The notes below the pieces were generated by a model. It was not told the DNA's origin. It searched no databases and saw nothing but the letters and a program-made list of their open reading frames with translations. This document shows, in pieces, positions 11,943 through 22,978 of a stretch of DNA of 64,000 nucleotides. The stretch lies in the NCBI RefSeq assembly GCF_023343835.1, contig NC_064437.1, forward strand, positions 47,212,967 through 47,276,966, in the 5' to 3' direction. Made by a program: the position numbers and the translations under genes. Position 1 is the stretch's first letter; every line of letters begins with the position of its first letter. The stretch comes from Lagopus muta. Its lineage: Eukaryota; Chordata; Aves; Galliformes; Phasianidae.

Positions 11943-13640
11943 CTGGAGGGCAAGGAGAGGCTATTAGAGAAGGGGAGCAAAAATGGGGGAATGCAGATAC
12001 CATGACGTTGCTTGAAAGTGGATGTAGGTTGGAGATTGGCCTGAGCCTGGGGACAGGTGGCCTGAGTGCTGCTGTCCCTGGCTCCCCTTGCTCGTCCAGC
12101 ACCGTTCCACAGACCAGCAGCATACAGATGCGGTGGGAGCACATGCTGTATACACTGAAATTAGTTTCATTTAGCCTGATTTAGGCTGAATATTTTACTA
12201 CCTGTAGCCACCTAATATCACCCTATATCATAAGGGGAAAAAAATGATATATGGGATCACTGAGATATCCCCAAACTGAAGGAATTTGATACCAGCAGAC
12301 CAAGGATGAAGCCTGTCTCTTTGGAGGTCAGGTTGTGTTTTAAAGTGTGTCACCCATCACATGCCGCAGCCACAATCTGTGGCACAGACAGAGCTGTCAG
12401 CACCGGTGGATCCAAACAGAGGCAGCTGAGACAGCCCTGCCTGGGGGCCGAGCATGCCTGAGCCAGCAGCACAGCTCGGGACACCCCGTCGGGACACCCA
12501 TCACCCCAGGGCAATGAGACACAGCGCAGGATGGGAGGACATGGCGCCTGGCGGCCCTGCAGGCAGCACTGCCAGCTCTACTCTCTCAGCACATCTCACT
12601 CGTGGACTCTTCTCCTGAGTCCTCTGAGCTGCCGGTTTGCAGGAAGGGCTTTTTGTTCCCCACGAGTTGCAGAGGTACCAATTCCTGCGCTTAGATCTCA
12701 ACACTTGAAAGCAAAAACCCAAATATCAGTGGGGGAAAGTGTGTTTTCTTCTCCCAGCTGCCGAGAGCAAACCAGACAGGGTTAAACTGAAGGCCGCAGG
12801 ACTGGATTTTCAACAGTGTTTAGGCTGAGGAGATGCAGAGACATAACTCTTAATAAAATAGCCAAAATCACCCACATGGGGCAGACGTCTCTATCTGCAC
12901 TACTACACTTGCAGCACACGTGGCTCCTACCGAGCAGCAATCCATAACCCACTGCCTGATGAAAATACTCTCCCGTTTAAGATGTCAGTTACTGTTTTTA
13001 TAATTCTTTCTCCTGTTATGGTTGTATTCCTGTTCAAGGTTGCTTAACTGATAAATAACACAAATGCTGGGTTATATATTTCAAGCTAAACCCCACTTTT
13101 ATCTAAATACAAACTGACACACATGCCAAGGAGAAAAGTTATCACTAGAAAGTAGTTGGCATGCACTGTAACATAAGGAATCTATAAAAAACAGCCCATC
13201 GCAATGCAGGCGAGTTACTGCTAAAATAAACGGGATGAGCACAGCATGTCCTCCTCCTTATCGAAGGGGAATTATCAAATGCAGAGCAGAGGTCATGCCC
13301 GCCTGCAAGCCTCTGGAGCAGGGCTGCCCTCCCAGCCAGCAGAGCAAGCCTTTCTTCAGCGATGAAAGGTAAAAAGCACAAATGCAACACAGATGAAAAA
13401 TCAGTGGCATAGTGAGGCTTCCTGCTCGCCGATTTGAATTATGAATCAAAGCGATGCTCTTTACACCGCTGTGATGAATGGTTGTGCTGATGGCACCTGA
13501 GGGAGGCTGCCGCGAGGCAGGAGCTCCCATGCCCAGGGAAGCCACGGGCAGCACAGGACACATGTCACAGGGGACAACTCAGGAGCAGCAGCGTGGCAGG
13601 CAGGGGCTGCATATCTATCGGGAATTTCATTTGTTCGACA
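11943..13640. other. Probable PSD 5' intron, no gene recognised
   Basis: No exon was recognised. An AT-rich, non-repetitive stretch at about 12,780-13,480 resembles conserved non-coding DNA, but I cannot test conservation. Confidence 0.4.
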
Positions 13641-14529
13641 TAACATCTCGCCCCTCCAAGGCACTCTCTACTGCTGGCTGTCCCCTCCGAGCACCAAGGC
13701 GGTGCCGGGGATTCCCCCTGGCTTCGGGGCTGTTCCTGAGGGACACGGCCGTGAGCTGCTCGCCGTGCCAGCGCTTGCCCGGCTCAGCGGGGCAACGCGG
13801 GTGAAGCAGCAGACGCCCGGCGCTGCTTACGCTGCAGGGGAAGCGCACACCCACGCGAGGTGTGTGTAGGGCCAACGCGCGCACGCTGCGGGAAGATGCC
13901 GGGGATGAGGCAAGAAACGGAACAGAGAGGTAAGGCGCTGAACTCAGGACGGGTTGTGCTGCCGTGCCGGGCATGGGTCCCCTGCCACCAGCGGCAACTG
14001 CGCACGGGGACAGCCGGGCTGGGGGGGCTGCGGTCCGGCGGGGACGGCCTCGAGGAGCCTCCGCACTGGAAGGACACAGAGTAACGTGGGGACAGCGGCC
14101 GCCCAGGAGGAGAGCCCGCAGTCTCTGTGGCCGGGGCACAAACAGGTGGCGGCAGCGAAGCACCCCTTACAGAGGGATCGCCGAGGCGAGGACGTGCCCC
14201 CCCGGGCTGGGGAAGGACCCGCGCCCCCTCCCTCTTCCCTTGCCCGGCCCGTCTCGCCCCGCGCCTCCGTCTGCTCGGGATCAGCCTTGAGTGGATGTGA
14301 CAGCCAGTCGGATGAGCAGAAGCCCGCCCGGCCCTCCTCCCGGACACGTACCGCTGCCCCCGCAGCTCCGCACAGCTGCTCAATGCGGACGCCCGGCTCC
14401 CACCCGTTCCGGCCCGCAGCAAGTGCCGCAACTTTCCCCGCGCCCCCGCCGCGATGCTCCGGCCTCCGGCCCCGCAGCGCTCCGCTCCCCGCGCCTTACT
14501 GCCACTGCCGCCGCCGCATCCTGTTTCGA

Positions 14530-14530
<1 letters not shown>

Positions 14531-14566
<36 letters not shown>
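14531..14566. repeat. (CTG)12 trinucleotide repeat
   Basis: Twelve uninterrupted CTG units are present. In the PSD sense orientation they read as CAG. The tract sits in the putative PSD promoter or 5' UTR and directly abuts a pentanucleotide array. Confidence 0.97.
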
Positions 14567-14567
<1 letters not shown>

Positions 14568-14650
14568 CACGGCACGGCACGGCACGGCACGGCACGGCAC
14601 GGCACGGCACGGCACGGCACGGCACGGCACGGCACGGCACGGCACGGCAC
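14566..14650. repeat. (GGCAC)17 pentanucleotide repeat
   Basis: Seventeen perfect head-to-tail copies of GGCAC (GTGCC in PSD sense) are present, each with a CpG at the unit junction. The array follows the CTG tract with no spacer, and a degenerate GGTGC extension follows at about 14,663-14,680. Confidence 0.97.
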
Positions 14651-14999
14651 GGCCCGTCGGGCGCGGTGCGGTGCGGTGCCACCGGCCCCAGCCCGCCGCT
14701 CCCCGCCGCGCTAATCCCGGCGCGGGGCCGTCACTCCGCCCCGCTGACAGCCCCGGCAACCAATGGGAGTTCCCGCAGGGCGCCGCGCCCCGCCCCGCCC
14801 GGTGGCACCGGGACACGCGGCGGCGGGGGCGGCCGGACCGCACCGTGCCGGGCCCGTTGTGCGTGCCCCGGGATGACATCACGCTCGTGTCCGTGTGCTC
14901 GTTCCGGTAACACCATGATCATCCTCATGCCCAGGGCGATGCTCTGCTTATGTCCGTGAGCGTGTCCCTAGGTAACGCCGTGCTCATTCCGTGTCCCGT

Positions 15000-17900
15000 C
15001 GTGCCTGTCCCCACGTGCCACCGTGAACCTGTTGGTACGCACCTGTGGGTGTGAGCACTGCCGCGGGAGGTGCGTCCCTGAGCAGCAGTGGGCACATTCC
15101 CGTGGGAATGCGTCCTGCTCATTGCCACGCTGCTGTGCACTGCGCACCATCGCTGCTTGGAGTCTGCAGAGACAAAGGGCCAAAAGCTTCCCAAGCCATG
15201 GGAAATACCACTGTGGTGTCAAAAAACCGCACCAATGCTGGGGAATAAAACCATCCCATGCATTGCCTACTGGGGCAGTGGGTGCTGGGGTCTTGGCCAC
15301 CGTGCTGCCAGCACCAGGCCTACACATAGCAGCAGCTGACAGCAGTGCTCATCTCTTGCCCAGGCTGCTGGATCAATGCAGTATTAAACAGTCCTTTATT
15401 ACCTAGCCTGGCAATTGTTACCATGGGCGTGCAGGAGGAGAGGCCCAGGAGAGCGGGTGTCCCCTGTGCATGCAGTGCTGCAGGAGGAACATAGGCAGAG
15501 CACCCTTCTGGATGCAATCCCCACCAGCAGTGAGTCCGGCTCCATGCCTGCCTGCCCTTGCTATCACCCAGAAAGCGTGTCCTTTTGTCCCTGCCTGGGT
15601 GTAGGGACATGGGGAGGGAGCAGCCCGCTCTGCTCATCTTTAATGCATAGAAGCACTGCCATTTTCTCCCCTCCTCCTGCAGGCTGCTGCCTGCACAGCC
15701 CCTCTCCCCCACACCGGGGACTGTGGGTCCCCGAGCTGCCTTGCACTGACAGCTTCCTCGGCAGACTGGAGCGGAGCTGGGCTAATTAGGGGCCTCACAG
15801 CCACGGGATCAACGACCTGATTCCTTCAGCAGCTTCTTTGATGGCAGCAGGGTGGGGGGAAGGCTTTTCTCTAAGCCAGTGCTGGAGTGTCAGATTTAAC
15901 CAAGTGGAAGGGCTTCGAGCTCCCCAGTATGCCCATACCAGGGCCCTCCCAGTACTGCCATTTCCCACTTCCACCTCCTGCTTTGCTGTGCCCCCTTGCC
16001 TTCCCACAGCCTTCTACCCTCTCTGCTTGCTGTCCTTTGGGCACTTTGACCCCTCCAGTCCATGAACACAGACACCGTATCACCCTGCATGGTCCCACTT
16101 AGCCACACGTCACCCCATCCCACCTCCTGGACCCTGCCTGGTCCAGTCCTGGGCAGTGTCCAGCAGCACTTTGCATAACTGCTGCTGCCTTTGTCCTTGC
16201 TCACCTCCACAGACCAGTGCTGCACCTGTCCCTCCTGCACCCAGTTATCACCAGGATGGCTCAACCATGACCGTAGTGCTTGCAAGGCACCATCAAGGAC
16301 ATTGGGCTGTCCCAGCCACCACACAGAGCCCAGTGGCAGGAGAGACCCACGTGCTGTGGCCCCCATCACATCCCAGAGCGCTCAGGCTGCTGACCAATCC
16401 AGCAGGGCAGTGCTTTGGCTCCAGAGTATAGCACAGAGTATAGCACAGCCCTGCAGATGTGGGTGTCCCGCTGGCAGGTGCTTCTTTCTAGTGGGCTGAA
16501 CCACGGTAATGCAAACCCAGTCCCACAGGAGGCTGCTCCCAGTGAGGAGCTGAGTTCCTCTTATCTCCAAACTGAGTGCTCAAGGCAACTGCTGAGGTCG
16601 CTGTGTTCCCCCAAGGCCCAGACTTAACTACATGGCTCTAATTAATCCCTTCTGTGCCAACACCCAACCGCATCCTCACTAGATATTAAAAACCCACTGC
16701 AGTACAAACCAAGCCTTTAATGGGCTGCTGCGCTTATCTGCTGTCCCACCAGGCACTGGTTATGGATAAATGGTGCAGACACCCTGCCCTGACACTCACC
16801 ACACCATCCAGCCCCATGCAGCACAGAGCACATGTGGCACCTCCTGCTCTCCAGCTTGGGGGCACTCACCTGGCTGGGGGTGGGTGAGGACATGGCCCTG
16901 GGTGCCTGCCTGCACCAGCATTGCTCCATCAGGACGAAGGCAAAAACGCCATCATGGTAGAAACTGTCCTGGGAATGTGGGAGGTGGGGCCTCAGCACAA
17001 TTTGAGCCATAAATAATCTCCCTACACAGCAGTTAAGGGAACAACTGTGTGGGAGTATCTCTTGGTAAAAAAGATGCTCAGGGAAAAGATGGTCTTGAAG
17101 GAAAGCAGTTGTCAGGGTCTGGTTGTGGGGTGTGTGCTGCGGTGAGCTGATAGGCTCAGACCCGCAGGGAGGAGAGGTTAGCCTTGAAAAAGGCAGCCCT
17201 GCAGGTCACTAGTGTGGGCTCCTAGCAGGCAGCACACGGCACAGATCCTTGGAGCTGCTCTCCAATTGCAGCAGTATGGAGTGATGCCCTCTCTCCTTCT
17301 TTGGATTCACATGGAGAAAGGCAAAAGGGTGCAAAGAGGATCAGCCAGTGGATGCAGGGACTGTTTGCTGTAGAAGTGGGATGGCGAGCCCCAGGCATGC
17401 TGCCTAACAGCAGGGAGGGAGCGTGGGCACATACGTAATTGTGAAAAGTGTGGAAACTGAAATATCAGATGAGGAGGAGTAATTACAGGTGTAGTGACAA
17501 AGCTGAGCATCCAGACCAGACACCAGGCAGTCTTCCAGTTGCCCACCTGGGCTTTGCTTTACTTTGATTTGATTGTAGGTTTCTTTAGATCTCACCATTT
17601 TAACCCTAACTGTAGACTCAGATTGTCTATGGTAGAAAACTGCGAACAGTCCAAAGTCTTTGCAAGGTTGCAGGCACTTGGCCAGTGAAGTGCTCAGCCA
17701 CCACATCAGGGGACCATCTTAGAACCTGTAACAGCCTCCTATCAACAGAGCACATCACCCAGACTACCCTGAGCCTCAGCAGGCCTGGGAAGCTCTGCCA
17801 TCCTCAGAACATGCCTTTGACATGGAAATAGCTGCATTAACAGTGCAAGAGCAAGCCAGGGGTCACAGGGGGAAGGACTGGCCCAAGCTCTGCCACAGAC

Positions 17901-19650
17901 CAGGGAACCAAGGCCTGGGCTCCTGGCCTGTGGGCAGCCCTCCTATCCACAGGGCTCCTTCCGTGCTGGCCCCAGTGTCCCAAACATGAGATCAAGAGCA
18001 TGCCACTGTGCTGGGCACCTCACACACAGACACCAGCAGAGTTGGCTGATGTTTGTGTGCTTCAGCAGGACATCCATGAGGATGACACTGGCAGGATCAG
18101 CCCAAGGCCTGGCTCCCAGCAGCCAGACCCATGTGCTGACAAGGGAGGCACAGGAAAGCTGCAGTGACCATTGTCAGCTAATCTGCTCCCTCCCCCTGGC
18201 TCAGCCCACTCCTCGTCACCAGGATCAGCTCAAGGCCTGACGCAGAAAGCTGTCCCCTTGCAGGGCATCAACAGCACTGGGTGACAGCAAGCTCACTCGT
18301 GTCACCCACTAAAGGACTGTACTCAGCTGTGCTACTCAGCTGTGGTCCTGCAAGCACTGTGGCATTCAGCCCAGAACTGCTGCTGAACAGGAAGCTTCAG
18401 AGTGTCCAAAATGGTATCTTACATATGGAACAGAAGTGAAGGGCAGGGGCCTGGTGAACCATAGGGTGCAATCCTCCAAAGAAAAGCAAGCACCCCCAGC
18501 TCACTTCACCCATCCGACCAAGGGCAGCCACCTGGCCAAGGGCAGCCTCCAGCCCAGAAGCTGGAGCTCTGCATGACACCAGGCACACACCATGCCAAGG
18601 GGATAGCAGGACACACAGCCCACTGTGTACTATCAGAAAATCATCAGGCCTTTCGTTCTCCAGAAGCAGTCAAGACAGTCTTTCCCACTTGCTCTTTCAA
18701 CCCCAGGGAGCCAGCAGTGACCCAGCGAGAGTTTTAGCCGAGGCCCAACCTGTACCACATACAGCACACCCCCACAGATACTGGGTGGGACCTACCATTG
18801 CTGCAGGCCTAGGCAGGAAGCTCTGTTGGACATCTTGATGGTGTGCTTCAGCATATCTCCTGGCAGCACTGCATCACTTGCAAACAGCCTGTGTACAGGA
18901 AACAGAACAGTCTAAGCATTTCCCAGCTGTCCACATTTCCTAGTGTCTTCATACCACGTGCCATGGGCAGAAGGTGCAGATGAACCTGCCTGCTAACTGC
19001 CCTAGGATGTAAGTCCTGGGAGCACCCATACATCCAGTGGCACTAAGCCTCCTCTGGGCCTCCTCCCACCCTTGCCACAGGTCCAGGGCATGCAGCTGAG
19101 ACCAAGGAAGGACACTCAGTCATACTTCTGCCTCTGTTACATCCTGCGGTACTCAGACTGCATCTGTGTAGCTCTGCTCTGAGCCCTGCCACCAGCAGGC
19201 TCCTGGGAAGTGACTCAGCCAGCCCATCTAGCAGAGTGAAAAACACCAGCAGAGGTTGAAGCAGGAGCAGCGTGGCCTCACTTGCCAGCCCCACATACAT
19301 GCTGCTTGGAGAGAACCACAAGCATAGAACAGATTGGTGAGTTTGGCACGAGCCAGGGCTCTTGGCCAGGGCTCCTGACACCAAGGTAGCTGCACAGGCC
19401 AGCAGTAATGGAGATACAGGCATCACCTCCAAGGCAGAGCAAGGCGTTCCCTGCCAATCGTCAGTGAAGAGCCAAGAGATGCGGCACGTGGGACCTCCTG
19501 GGTGCAGTGATCCCAAACCTGCAGTGAGAGCAGTGCCATCCATGCCCATAGGGCCAGCACTGAGGCAGAAAGACCTTTCCCCAGCCACCCTCCTTGGCAA
19601 GCAATGAGCGGGCTGTGAAGGGAAGGCAAGATCTTCCTTCCTGGAGAATT
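15000..19650. other. Intergenic or PSD 5' intron, no gene recognised
   Basis: About 4.6 kb between two CpG islands. There are no recognisable coding exons, RNA genes or transposons. Isolated AATAAA hexamers (minus strand near 15,394-15,399, plus strand near 15,243) have no supporting context. If PSD has a distal promoter at 20 kb, as the human gene overlap suggests, this would be PSD intron. Confidence 0.45.
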
Positions 19651-20004
19651 TGGGACCGCAAGGGAACAGCCGCTTCGGTTCCCACTGGAGTTGTTATGGC
19701 AACGGCAACGGGAGCGGCTCGGGCCCCTCTTCGCGGGCCCGGAGGCCGCCGGCGGCACGGACCCGCTCCTCCCTGGGGACAGGGCGGGGCGGGACGAGGC
19801 GAGGGCGGCGGCGCCGGTGGGCAAAGTCCTACCGGTACGGGCACCAGGCGGAGAAGCCGGGCCCAGCGGCTGCGGGTCGGGGTGCCGAGAAAAGAAGAAG
19901 CCCGAGGCTCGGACTCTCCCGGAGGCCAGAGGAGGGGCCGGGGCCCGGAGGCGGCGCCGTCGCTCACCGGCTGCGGCGGCTCCCAACGGGTCCCGGCTCC
20001 GCGT

Positions 20005-20024
20005 GGTGCTGAACGGACAGCGCC
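20005..20024 (+). promoter_or_regulatory. RE1/NRSE-like element with inverted left half-site
   Basis: GGTGCTGAA (the exact reverse complement of the REST left half-site TTCAGCACC) is followed after one base by GGACAGCGCC (the exact right half-site). Both halves are perfect, but the left half is flipped relative to the canonical 21-bp RE1. Function is not established. It lies in the FBXL15/PSD CpG island. Confidence 0.4.
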
Positions 20025-20031
20025 CAGCGCC

Positions 20032-20042
20032 GCGCATGCGCA
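20032..20042. promoter_or_regulatory. NRF1 binding-site palindrome
   Basis: GCGCATGCGCA matches the NRF1 consensus YGCGCAYGCGCR exactly over its 11 bases. NRF1 sites are typical of CpG-island housekeeping promoters. Here it lies about 400 bp upstream of the inferred FBXL15 start site. Confidence 0.65.
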
Positions 20043-20449
20043 CGGCCGCCCGCTAGGGGCAGAGGCGTGCGTGGGGGCCGCCAGTCGGGGCGGTGCGGGA
20101 CTCCGGGAGCGGTGTGCGTCTGGGAACCGTGTAGCCGCCGGGCCGGAGCAGCGGGCGTGCTAGCCCGTGGGTAGCGGGATCGATGGGGACCTGGGGTACC
20201 GGCGTGCGAAAGGGAACCGGGACAGCTGCGAGGCTGGAGCTGCTGCTGTGAGCTGGGCACGGGGACGGCCGGCACCTGGAGCACTTGTGCGCGGCTGCAT
20301 CGGCCCGCTCCCACCGGACCGTGCCCGCGGGCTCCCGCACCGCCTCCCGGCAGCCATGGGCGGGGGCTGGAGGAGGGGCACGACGCCGAGAGGCGGGGCA
20401 TGGCGTCAGGGGGCGGGGCAGTGGTGGTAGGACGTCACTGCGGGCACCG

Positions 20450-20522
20450 GTGGACAGCAGGAGGCCCGTTCGGGTGCAGCCGGTGTGCTTGGAGTTCCGA
20501 GGGAGTCCCGCTGGGTCCGCAG
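20450..20522 (+). other. FBXL15: Candidate FBXL15 5' UTR exon
   Basis: A donor GTCCGCAG|GTACTG at 20,522/20,523 lies about 100 bp downstream of GC boxes and a CRE-like site. A strong acceptor lies upstream of the ATG (at 21,048). The left boundary is a guess. Confidence 0.35.
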
Positions 20523-21048
20523 GTACTGTGGCGGGGCCGGACCAAGACCGGGCGTCCCGGGACGGCTCTTGGTGCTGAGGGTGCGGGGGAAGGATTATGT
20601 CGGGCCGCTGCCGTTACCGCCTCTTCCCGGGGCCTGTAGGCCCCCGGGACTGCCTTGTCCGAGATCCCCTCGTCGCGGGGCTGGAAGCGGGGCCGGGGTG
20701 CTGCGAGACTCCCAGCGCTGCCCTGCGGGGCGGCCTCTCGCTCCGCCGAATGCCGCAGGGCCGGAGTGCAGCGGAGTTATCGCGGGGCGGAGCTGCTCGG
20801 CGCAGGAGCCGGGTGCGGTCCCAGCGCAGGCTCCAGAGTGGACTGCTGGGGCCGGGGCTCCTCGGGCAGCTGGTGCGGTGCCGTGCCGCGGGGCGCTGCG
20901 GGCCGGGAACGAGCGTCGGAGCCGTGAGCTGCCGCGCTGGGAGCCGGCGCCCCGGAAGGTGGTTGCCCACTCCGTTGCTGCGTCTCGACCTTTGGGCTTA
21001 GCTGTGAGGGACGCCGCTGAGTGTTTCCCTCCGTCCGTTCCTCCCAGA

Positions 21049-21117
21049 GACGCCCGGCTATAGCTGCGGGGTGGCGTCGACTGGCTCCCGCACAGCCTGG
21101 CTCCCTGGCGGCCGACG
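21049..21117 (+). other. FBXL15: Predicted 5' UTR segment of FBXL15 exon with start codon
   Basis: A long polypyrimidine tract ending CCTCCCAG at 21,048 forms a convincing acceptor. An in-frame TAG at 21,061-21,063 closes the frame upstream of the ATG, so this segment is untranslated in the FBXL15 frame. Confidence 0.5.
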
Positions 21118-21297
21118 ATGAGTTTGACCCCTTCGAGGGGATGCCTCCTGGACCTGCCCTGGGAGGACATCTTGGTCCCACATATTCTCTGTCATCTGCC
21201 GCTGCAGCAGCTCCTGGGCCTGCAGAGGGTCAGCAAGGCGTTCCAGGCTCTTGTCCAGCTGTACCTGGCCAACATGCGATGCTTTGACTCCAGCCAG
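21118..21297 (+). CDS. FBXL15: FBXL15 coding exon 1 (F-box)
   Basis: Sixty codons from ATG to the donor AGCCAG|GTATGG, phase 0. It encodes the whole F-box, which contacts SKP1. Confidence 0.96.
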
Positions 21298-22978
21298 GTA
21301 TGGGGTGGCTCTGGGGCTGGGGAGCTGTCAGTGTGCTGACGTGGGAAAACCTGGCTGCGAGGGGACAGGGAGGTTTCTGCTTGCGAGCTTGGGCTGGTGG
21401 CTTGTGTGTCTGGCTGGGCAGATGGGCTTGGGGAGGGGTGATGATTCAGGGCCCAGCAATGCCACTTCTGCCTTTAGTGAGAGGCGTGGGGAGGAGGGAG
21501 CCTGGAAACTCCACCTAGACCATTATGGGGCAGTGGCTCATGGAAATGAAGCCAGCTTCAAGGTGGCATGGCCTGATGACTGTCACCAGGGGTTATGCAA
21601 TGGAATGGGTTTAGCAGGGGATGAGGGATAGCTTGTGCCCATTCTGGGAAACATTGTCTGGGACCTGTGCAGTGGTGGCTACTGCTCTGTGAAGACCCAG
21701 TGGTCTGCCATAGAGGTTTTGGAGAGCTTCTTGTAGATGAATAAATGCAGAGATGGTGAAGGAGGAGAGAGTATCTCCCAGCTTGTGGCAGCAGCCTTGA
21801 CATGAGGTGCTCTGTGGAGAAGAGCTAGGTGACAGTTTGCTCTAGGACTGGGAGAGGGTGGCTTTGGTCACCTTTGTGTCACAGTGGAAAAGAAGAAGGG
21901 AATGGGACTCTGGGAAGTATTAGGCTGAGCCATGCCAATCTGAGGTCCCTGAGGATGCCTCACTGTTACTGGGTTCCCCATGCAGATTGGCTCGGCCGTC
22001 CCTAGAGATGCTTTCCTCAACCTGCTGAAGGACAACAAAGTGCTGCAGCAGCTGGCACTCCAGAACTGCTCTGACTGGCTGACGGATGGGGAGCTGCTCC
22101 CAGTCATCATGCAGAACCACCACCTGCACCACATTCAGCTGAAGGGCTGTGCCCAGCTCAGCTGCCACGCACTGATGGTCATCTCGCTGAACTGCCCCAA
22201 CCTGCGGCGGCTCTCCCTGGCTCACTGTGAGTGGGTGGACAGCCTGTCCTTGCGCAGCCTGGCCGACCACTGCAAGGCGCTGGAAGCTGTGGATCTGACG
22301 GCCTGCCGGCAGCTGAAGGATGAGGCCATCTGCTACCTGGTGCAGAAGTGCAGCAGGCTCAAGTCTCTCTCTCTAGCTGTCAATGCCAACGTAGGCGATG
22401 TGGCAGTAGAGGAGACTGCCAAGTGCTGTCCTGAGCTGGAACACCTGGACCTCACGGGGTGTCTGCGAGTCAAGAATGACTCTATAAGGTATTGAACGAT
22501 GTGGGAAGTAGGGTGCGGAAGGCAGGTGTCCAGGGTGGGCAGACGAGACCTTGGGAGGGGAGTCTTGCAGCAGAGCCACTAGCAGGCCCTCTGTGCTACT
22601 GAAAGCAAATTTCCCAGCATGTTGTGGAAGGTACCTGACCATGTCCTTTTGATTCTCTTGGACCACCATGGTGTTGTTTTCAAAGGATGGCGTGTGTGTG
22701 GCTGCTGGGAGCGGAAAAGAGGTTATGCTGACGAGTTATATGCATATGGGAGTCTGGCATGCAACTTGCATGTGCTCTGTCTTGTCAGGGTTCTGGCTGA
22801 GTACTGTCCCAAGCTGCGCTCGCTGAAGGTGAAGCATTGCCACAATGTGGCTGAGTCCAGCCTGAGCGTTCTCCGAAACCGTGGAGTGGAGCTGGATGTG
22901 GAGCCTCTGCCGCAGACGGCTCTTGTTCTCCTGCAGGACATGGCTGGCTTTGCCCCTTTCATTAACCTCCAGATCTAG
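21118..22978 (+). CDS. FBXL15: FBXL15, F-box and leucine-rich repeat protein 15 (complete)
   Basis: FBXL15 is the substrate receptor of an SCF (SKP1-CUL1-F-box) E3 ubiquitin ligase. In mammals it ubiquitinates SMURF1 and so favours BMP signalling. Exons 21118-21297, 21986-22488 and 22789-22978 give 873 nt, 290 aa plus stop; human is about 300 aa, differing mainly by a longer N-terminus. The F-box is at about residues 9-55 ([15 protein letters not shown], then [20 protein letters not shown]). Leucine-rich repeats follow, with the signatures [49 protein letters not shown] and [12 protein letters not shown]. The C-terminus [18 protein letters not shown] is near-identical to human. ATG 21,118 is chosen because TAG precedes it in frame at 21,061. 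The gene is convergent with CUEDC2. Confidence 0.97.
21298..21985 (+). other. FBXL15: FBXL15 intron 1
   Basis: A 688-nt phase-0 intron, GTATGG ... CCCCATGCAG. No embedded gene or repeat was recognised. Confidence 0.9.
21986..22488 (+). CDS. FBXL15: FBXL15 coding exon 2 (leucine-rich repeats)
   Basis: A 503-nt exon, acceptor TGCAG|ATTGG and donor ATAAG|GTATTG. It encodes residues 61-227 plus two bases of Arg228 and carries most of the leucine-rich repeats. Confidence 0.96.
22789..22978 (+). CDS. FBXL15: FBXL15 coding exon 3 (C-terminal repeats, stop)
   Basis: Acceptor CTTGTCAG|GGTTC, then [18 protein letters not shown] and VAESSLS as in mammals, ending at TAG 22,976-22,978. Confidence 0.96.

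Larger units (their letters stand above)
13650..14920. promoter_or_regulatory. CpG island, probable PSD promoter
   Basis: Dense CpG sequence upstream of the PSD start contains a CCAAT box (AACCAATGGG around 14,758-14,767), tandem GC boxes (CGCCCCGCCCCGCCC near 14,785) and a CRE-like TGACATCA at about 14,873-14,880. It also holds the compound repeat at 14,531-14,650. Position about 2-3 kb upstream of the first PSD coding exon makes it the likeliest PSD promoter. A plus-strand donor-like AGAG|GTAAGG near 13,931 leaves room for divergent transcription. Confidence 0.6.
19680..21110. promoter_or_regulatory. CpG-island promoter of FBXL15 (possibly shared with PSD)
   Basis: This 1.4-kb CpG-dense block ends at the FBXL15 start codon. 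Visible sites are an NRF1 palindrome GCGCATGCGCA (20,032-20,042), two GC boxes near 20,390 and 20,412, a CRE-like GACGTCA (20,431-20,437) and an RE1-like element (20,005-20,024). In human the 5' end of PSD transcripts extends past the FBXL15 start in the opposite direction, so a bidirectional role is plausible. The likely FBXL15 start site is just downstream of the GC boxes, about 20.44-20.48 kb. Confidence 0.7.

Noticed and set aside
19423-20043. Long minus-strand frame (about 200 codons) in the FBXL15 CpG island
   Set aside because: Composition is that of GC-rich DNA (Arg/Ala/Pro/Gly) and no domain is recognisable. CpG islands routinely give such frames in all six phases.
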